NCBI GenBank assembly: GCA_039654915.1
Contig: CM077594.1
Span: 15,809,001 to 15,873,000, forward strand
Direction: 5' to 3'
Source of the DNA: Aquilaria yunnanensis
Taxonomy: Eukaryota > Streptophyta > Magnoliopsida > Malvales > Thymelaeaceae
DNA: 64,000 nt
The translations under genes were made by a program, and so were the position numbers. Below, in pieces: positions 59,209 to 64,000 of the stretch (the first letter of the stretch is position 1; each line of letters opens with the position of its first letter). The notes beneath the pieces were generated by a model. That model searched no databases and was not told the origin of the DNA. It saw only the letters and a list, made by a program, of their open reading frames with translations.

Positions 59209-60060
59209 ACAACCCCCTTTTCCAGCTTTTCATCTTTTTATTTTTTTCCTTTTTGGCCTTTTTCGGATTTTTGTCTTACCCTTCGTGTTATCTAACTGTT
59301 TTCCCATTTTTTCTCTTTCTTTTTCATTTTCCATTATTCCCGTTTGGTTTCATGTTTCACCTTCTGTTTTGCCCCTTTTTTTCTTCTTTCATTTTTTCGT
59401 CTTATTTCCTTCTTTACAGTTTTTTCTTCTTTCCTTTTGTTTTTTACTTAATTTTACCGGTTTTTCCCATTTTTCTCTTTAATTTCATTTGTTATTTTGG
59501 TTCCAGTTTTATTCATTTTATTGTTGTTTGATTTAATCTAGCTTTTTTTTAGTTTTATTAATGTTTTATATTTTTCTTATATTTTCTAAAAGTTATCTGC
59601 TTTTTTCTTTTTCTTTTTCAAATTTAAAAACTAATAAAAAAATAAATATTTACCGGAAAAAGAACAATGAATTTCTCTAAAAGAACAATAGAAATAAATA
59701 AAAAAATAAATAATTATCCAAAAAATTTAACAGCCACTCATAAAAAATAAACAGATAATAATAATAATACTAAATAAATAAAAATCAATTATTTATATAA
59801 AAAATAAATTAAGTTAAAAATAAAAATGGCCAGTAATGAAAAAATAGTTATTTTTATGGAAGAATAGATAACTAATAGCAAAAAAAATAATAATTACATA
59901 TTAAAGAACTGATAAAAAATAAATAGTATCTATAAAAGAAAAATATTATAAAATAAAAAATGATAACTAATAAAAAATATAACATATTCGGAAAAAATAA
60001 ATCTAATAAAATAACAAATAAAAACCGATAATAATGCAAACGATATCTTTAGAAAACGAT
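59209..60060. repeat. Strand-asymmetric low-complexity block
   Basis: 59209-59625 on the plus strand is almost all pyrimidine (T and C), and 59626-60060 is almost all A with few pyrimidines. The two hydrophobic frames here (59186 and 59199, ~100 codons) are Phe/Leu/Ser-rich translations of the T-rich tract and are not credible genes. Confidence 0.6.
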
Positions 60061-60965
60061 ATAAATTCACGAGTATATAGAGACTCGTAGCTAGCATTTT
60101 CTATGGCTCCTCAGCCTGTTCCACGCGAATGAAAAGTCATTGGGGGTAAAAAAAGGTTCTTGTGTACGATAATAAATGTTAATTTTAGAGGGAGACAAAT
60201 TTTAATTTCATAATATATATGCTTGTTCGTTTTGCAAGTTAATCACACATCACATCAAGGGACTTTGCTGGCCTCTGAAAGTTACATGACCCTCCATCCA
60301 CCTACACTTGTGCGATGCTATTTGGAAGCAAAGCAACCCCTTGATATTATTGTTATTGTTACGGAAAAATTTTACGTTCATTGATTACTTGCTGCGGAAT
60401 GATAAATATCATCAATTAAACACAAATAAATTTGATTTGATTTTATTCTTAACTAACTTATATTTACAGATAAAATAAATTTACTCAAATAAAATATAAA
60501 TATTATAGTAGATGTATGTTTTTAGTGTTGACATTGACTTATGAATTCTTCACATACTATTGACAATCACAATATTTTACTCTCACACAATTACAAAATA
60601 TGATAATTATAAAAGGTTTTTCATTCTATCAATCTCCGACCTCTAGACCTCTCCTCCCTCCTGGAACCTTCACATATTACCTTTTTACTACATTCACTTT
60701 TCTCTCATAATAAAAAACCTTAGCATAATAAGTCTTTTTATAGGTCATGCATAAATACAAATCATATCAAAATAGAAAAAGTAAATCCTAAACAAATAAG
60801 AAAACTAAAATAAAATCTGAAACAAAATCAAAATCATTAAGTTTCTTAGATTTGAGCTAATAAACCTAACAATGAGTAACCAACGCAGGTCTTTTGATAC
60901 TACCAAAATCATTTGGTTAAAGTCCTAATGTGCGTAAAAGAATTTTTTTCCTATATAACTAGTGG
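60061..60965. other. Intergenic DNA
   Basis: Nothing recognised; a pyrimidine patch at 60640-60700 is the only compositional change. Confidence 0.35.
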
Positions 60966-60970
60966 GTCAG

Positions 60971-62610
60971 TGCTGCATTTTAGCAGTTGTAACCCGAGTG
61001 TATGTTGTTGCAAGTAATAAATTTTTAGGAGTCCGAGTGTTGAATTACAAAAAGTGAATTAAGAAACATAAAATACAAATTTTTAACAAAGAAAGTATTT
61101 ATATAAGGTGTAAACAAATGTTGATTAAAACTTAAATTCAAATAAAATAGCTAAGGTTAGGGGATTCACTTTTAGTAAATTAGTTATGGTTAATTAGTAT
61201 GTCTTGCCACTCAATTAGGATCTACAGAGAAACGAGGTCCTAATTAGGGAGTTTAATAATTAAATTTAAAAAATGTTAGGCATGAGTTAGCATTAGTTTT
61301 CATTGATTTTATAATGCCAACATTTGTTAATGAGTTTAAGTATCCATCATGCCAGTATTTGACAACAATAACTCAATATTTCAATATAGCCGATATAGCT
61401 ATGTTCTACAGAGGAAATCAAGTAGCTTTTGTGCTAATGATTGACTATGATGAATCAAGATTCCCACTTAATAAGGAGGCTGGTTAAATCGATTAAGAAA
61501 GTAAATACCATTAATGTTGCGATATATTTAAATTAGTCATAATATTTATACCAAAAACTTCATCCTTTTACCCTAACAAAAAAAAATTAGTTAGCCATGG
61601 TAAGAGTAAATATATAAAGATGAAATAAATATAAATTGAAATATCAAAGTAATAATAAGAAGAAAACACCTTAAACAGAGTTTTGGGATTAAAAACAATA
61701 ACAAAACCAAAGGAAAAAAGTTAATTTTGATACAAGAGCTCTAAAATGGCCTAAGAACAAGTTTTATTTTGTCCTCCCCCCAAGCTACCTATTTATAAAG
61801 CTTTGGTGTAGGTAAAATAGTAAATGGTAGTTAGAATAGTAAAGGTAGATGAATACAAATCAACAAAGGTGGCCGAAACTCCTTTTAATTTTTTCGACCA
61901 TCATACACATCGATTTAGCTCTTCCTTAAAGCACAAGATTTGTAGATATCTTCTTTAGCTTCGAAATGATAGCTTGATCATTAAAAACCAACATCTATAG
62001 CCCAAGTTATGATTTTTTTACTAAAATAATTTTTTAACACGTTGCAGAACAAATGATCTCATTTATAACTAGATTTCGGCAATGAAATCGATCAAACTAG
62101 TTTTTGGTATGTGAAGGAAAGTTGAAGATCTATGTGTTGTCTTTCAAATGATTTTGGAATCAATTAATTTGAAAATCTATAGCTCTAAATATGATTTTTC
62201 TTGTTAATGATCGCCAAATGCATGAATGCTGGAACTAATTTTATTTAGGATCTAAATTTGGCCTCCTTTATCTCTCAATTTAGCTGGACCATGAACTAAA
62301 AATTGTAAATATTTGAGGCCCTGATCATTGGTCCAAGAATTGTGAGATATTATGATTTTATCCATCTATATAAAAAAATTATTATTTAATATATTTTTGT
62401 AAATATGGATAAATAGTAACCCACGTATGTATAATGAAATGTGGTGAATAGTAACCCCATGTATGAACAGTAAATACATACATGAACAGTGAATACATGT
62501 GAAATGGTACTTCGGTGGAGTAACCACTCAAATTAGAGAAGTTAATCATACTTAAAGTGTATAATGATGATTTAAACCTTTAATAGTTATACACTTATGA
62601 GTATTCATCA
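60971..62610 (-). mobile_element. Solo LTR, 1640 bp, sister of 49563-51018
   Basis: On the minus strand it runs from TGATGAATACTCATAAGTG (62610) to AAAATGCAGCA (60971), with canonical TG...CA. The flanks GTCAG (60966-60970) and GTGAG (62611-62615) match at 4 of 5. It shares with the sister copy the GTTACTATTCA and TGAACAGT repeats near the 5' end, the AGAACATAGCT/AGAACGTAGCT region and the CTTGGGTTACAACTGC-like 3' region. No coding. Confidence 0.8.
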
Positions 62611-62759
62611 GTGAGTGTAGCATGTTAGGTAGTATATCTCTTATTTCCTTCTTTTGCAATGATTCTGAACATTAAAAAAAAATCAATATATAGTTAAATG
62701 ACACCAAAATAATAAAAAACAATTAAAAAATAATGTGTTTAAATTGAATTAAGTAATAT

Positions 62760-63290
62760 ATAAAGTATTAATTCAAGTTCAAACATGAAATACTGCACGA
62801 AATACCACATACCTGTACCTAAGTTTTCACTATTTATCAAGTTTTAGAGCGAAATATCATAGTATTTCTCATATTGTTGTTTTTAAGTGTTTTATTCAAT
62901 TTATTGTATGGTGTGTCTAAAATAATGATAAACAGTCAGTGTGAATTTTTTTTAAAAAAATCACATCAATGTTTTCTATACATAAATGCATAAAATAATA
63001 AAATAGAATTAGTACATATATTTTGACATAAAATTGATATTATTTCACTCTTTAATTTAAAATAAAATTTGTATATGTTTTTGTGTATATAATATAGCTT
63101 TTCAAATATATTTTATAGTTTTCTAACCACCATAGCAAAATTATGATGAAAATAATTAAAATAAATAGAAAATATACAACAAATATATCTAATCTAAGTT
63201 GATATAACAAATCATGATATAATATAATATGCACTGTACCTATAATTTATAAGATACGGTACTGTTAGCCTTACCTGTAACTAACACATG
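62760..63290 (-). repeat. AT-rich dispersed repeat, copy 3 of 3
   Basis: The minus strand carries TTTTCATCATAATTTTGC, AAAATATATGTACTAATTC and TTTTATTATTTTATGCAT in the order seen in copies 1 and 2. The 60-codon minus-strand frame at 63052 is low complexity. Confidence 0.45.
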
Positions 63291-63760
63291 AATTTCGCCA
63301 GTAAATCTACCAGGTCATTCCGATCACGCAAAATGACAAAAAAGTGTACCCAGATAAAAAGCGTTGCTTCAAAATAATAATATGATTATATACCTACGAG
63401 TCTAAGAAAAAGTGGGGTTTGCTTGCATTACAAGGGATAATCTTCTATTTTTTCTGATGAAAGGGATAATCTTCAATTTATTCTGTTATTAAAATACATA
63501 CAAGGTGATGATGCTAAGTCCTAATGGTCCTTATATTTTATCAAAACAAGAAAAGTTCTTAACCGAACAATAAAGGCTATAAATTTTATTCAGGCTTAGG
63601 CCATTAGACTTTTGTTTGCAGTTATTCATACTTGTTAAAATGTTTATCCAATTTATCTAATGAAAATGGAATCTTTTCTGGTAAATTTGCAAGACAAGAA
63701 AAAAATTTATATAATACTCTTGAAAAATATAGTATTGGGGAAGAATTGGATACTCTTGGG
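63291..63760. other. Intergenic DNA
   Basis: Contains a short duplication of AGGGATAATCTTC (63432 and 63461). No gene. Confidence 0.35.
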
Positions 63761-64000
63761 CATTAGTCTGATCTGATCATCATCAGCCACCTTTTACTTT
63801 GTCGTTTTCACAACTTGACCCGTACAGGTGGCTGAACTTCTGTTTCAGGTTTCAATCCCGGCGTTCCTTCCTCTCTCCGTTTTGGTGTTCCTCCCCTCTT
63901 GCTTGGAATGGTTTTGCCTGTCTTTTGACTCTCTGGCTGCAGTAAGTATTACGCTTTTCACAGTTCACTAATTTTTGCTACCATCACTTCTATTTGCTGT
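63761..64000 (+). other. Possible 5' leader and first intron start of a plus-strand gene
   Basis: 63780-63943 is less AT-rich and pyrimidine-rich, like a plant 5' leader, and GGCTGCA is followed by GTAAGTATT at 63943, a strong splice donor. The following bases are T-rich like a plant intron. There is no start codon with a recognisable product before the edge of the window. Confidence 0.3.

Noticed and set aside
59186..59531. Two ~100-codon frames that look like membrane proteins
   Set aside because: They are translations of a T/C-rich tract (Phe, Leu, Ser, Pro only) with no promoter or conserved motif.
1..64000. tRNA or rRNA genes, organelle-derived inserts, or viral insertions
   Set aside because: I saw no clover-leaf-capable tRNA with intact A and B boxes, no conserved rRNA words, and no stretch with organelle-like or viral coding.

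Overview
The window is nuclear DNA of a flowering plant, most likely a eudicot. It is strongly AT-rich, has no bacterial-style gene packing, and is full of plant transposon types: L1-like LINE, long-LTR and miniature LTR elements, Mutator-like fold-backs, hAT-like and Stowaway-like MITEs, and tRNA-derived SINE relics. I do not name a species. The only gene I recognise with confidence is an intronless VQ-motif protein gene at 15507-16205 (+), with a TATA box and a W-box in front of it.

Layout. 1-4.2 kb: the 3' part of a long LTR carrying CpG-rich palindromes, then directly a decayed LINE with reverse transcriptase, zinc-binding and RNase H remnants. 4.2-15 kb: AT-rich DNA with five Mutator-like TIR elements or relics (7350, 10905, 12902, 14434, and a lone end near 5.5 kb) and a relic of a miniature LTR element near 11.8 kb. 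15.3-16.2 kb: the VQ gene. 16.9-25.4 kb: a 1.29-kb fold-back with a nested Stowaway-like MITE, a 1.58-kb Mutator-like element with ~340-bp TIRs and three 194-bp tandem repeats, an AT-rich dispersed repeat, a hAT-like MITE, and a complete TRIM. 25.7-32.9 kb: a nest of elements (LTR on the minus strand, hAT-like inside it, Stowaway-like inside that, and another Stowaway-like inside the last). 33-44.6 kb: possible 5' end of a minus-strand transcript, a 1.6-kb block present twice in direct orientation 7.9 kb apart, and a ~465-bp direct repeat flanking the second block. 46-49 kb: two more hAT-like MITEs. 49.3-51.9 kb: a TIR element split by a solo LTR whose sister copy lies at 60971-62610 on the other strand. 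The rest to 64 kb is AT-rich DNA with old repeats; the last 240 bases look like the start of a plus-strand transcription unit.

Many insertions are fixed by target-site duplications read directly: 8 bp for the hAT-like elements, 9-10 bp for the Mutator-like ones, 5 bp for the LTR types, TA for Stowaway. This gives a relative order of insertion. I see no evidence of a new multi-gene system. The more unusual signals are the CpG palindromes in the LTR, the 194-bp tandem array inside a TIR element, a family-like set of hAT MITEs with CCGAACC/GGGTTCGG-type subterminal arrays, and a duplication that may be a repair scar with templated filler DNA.
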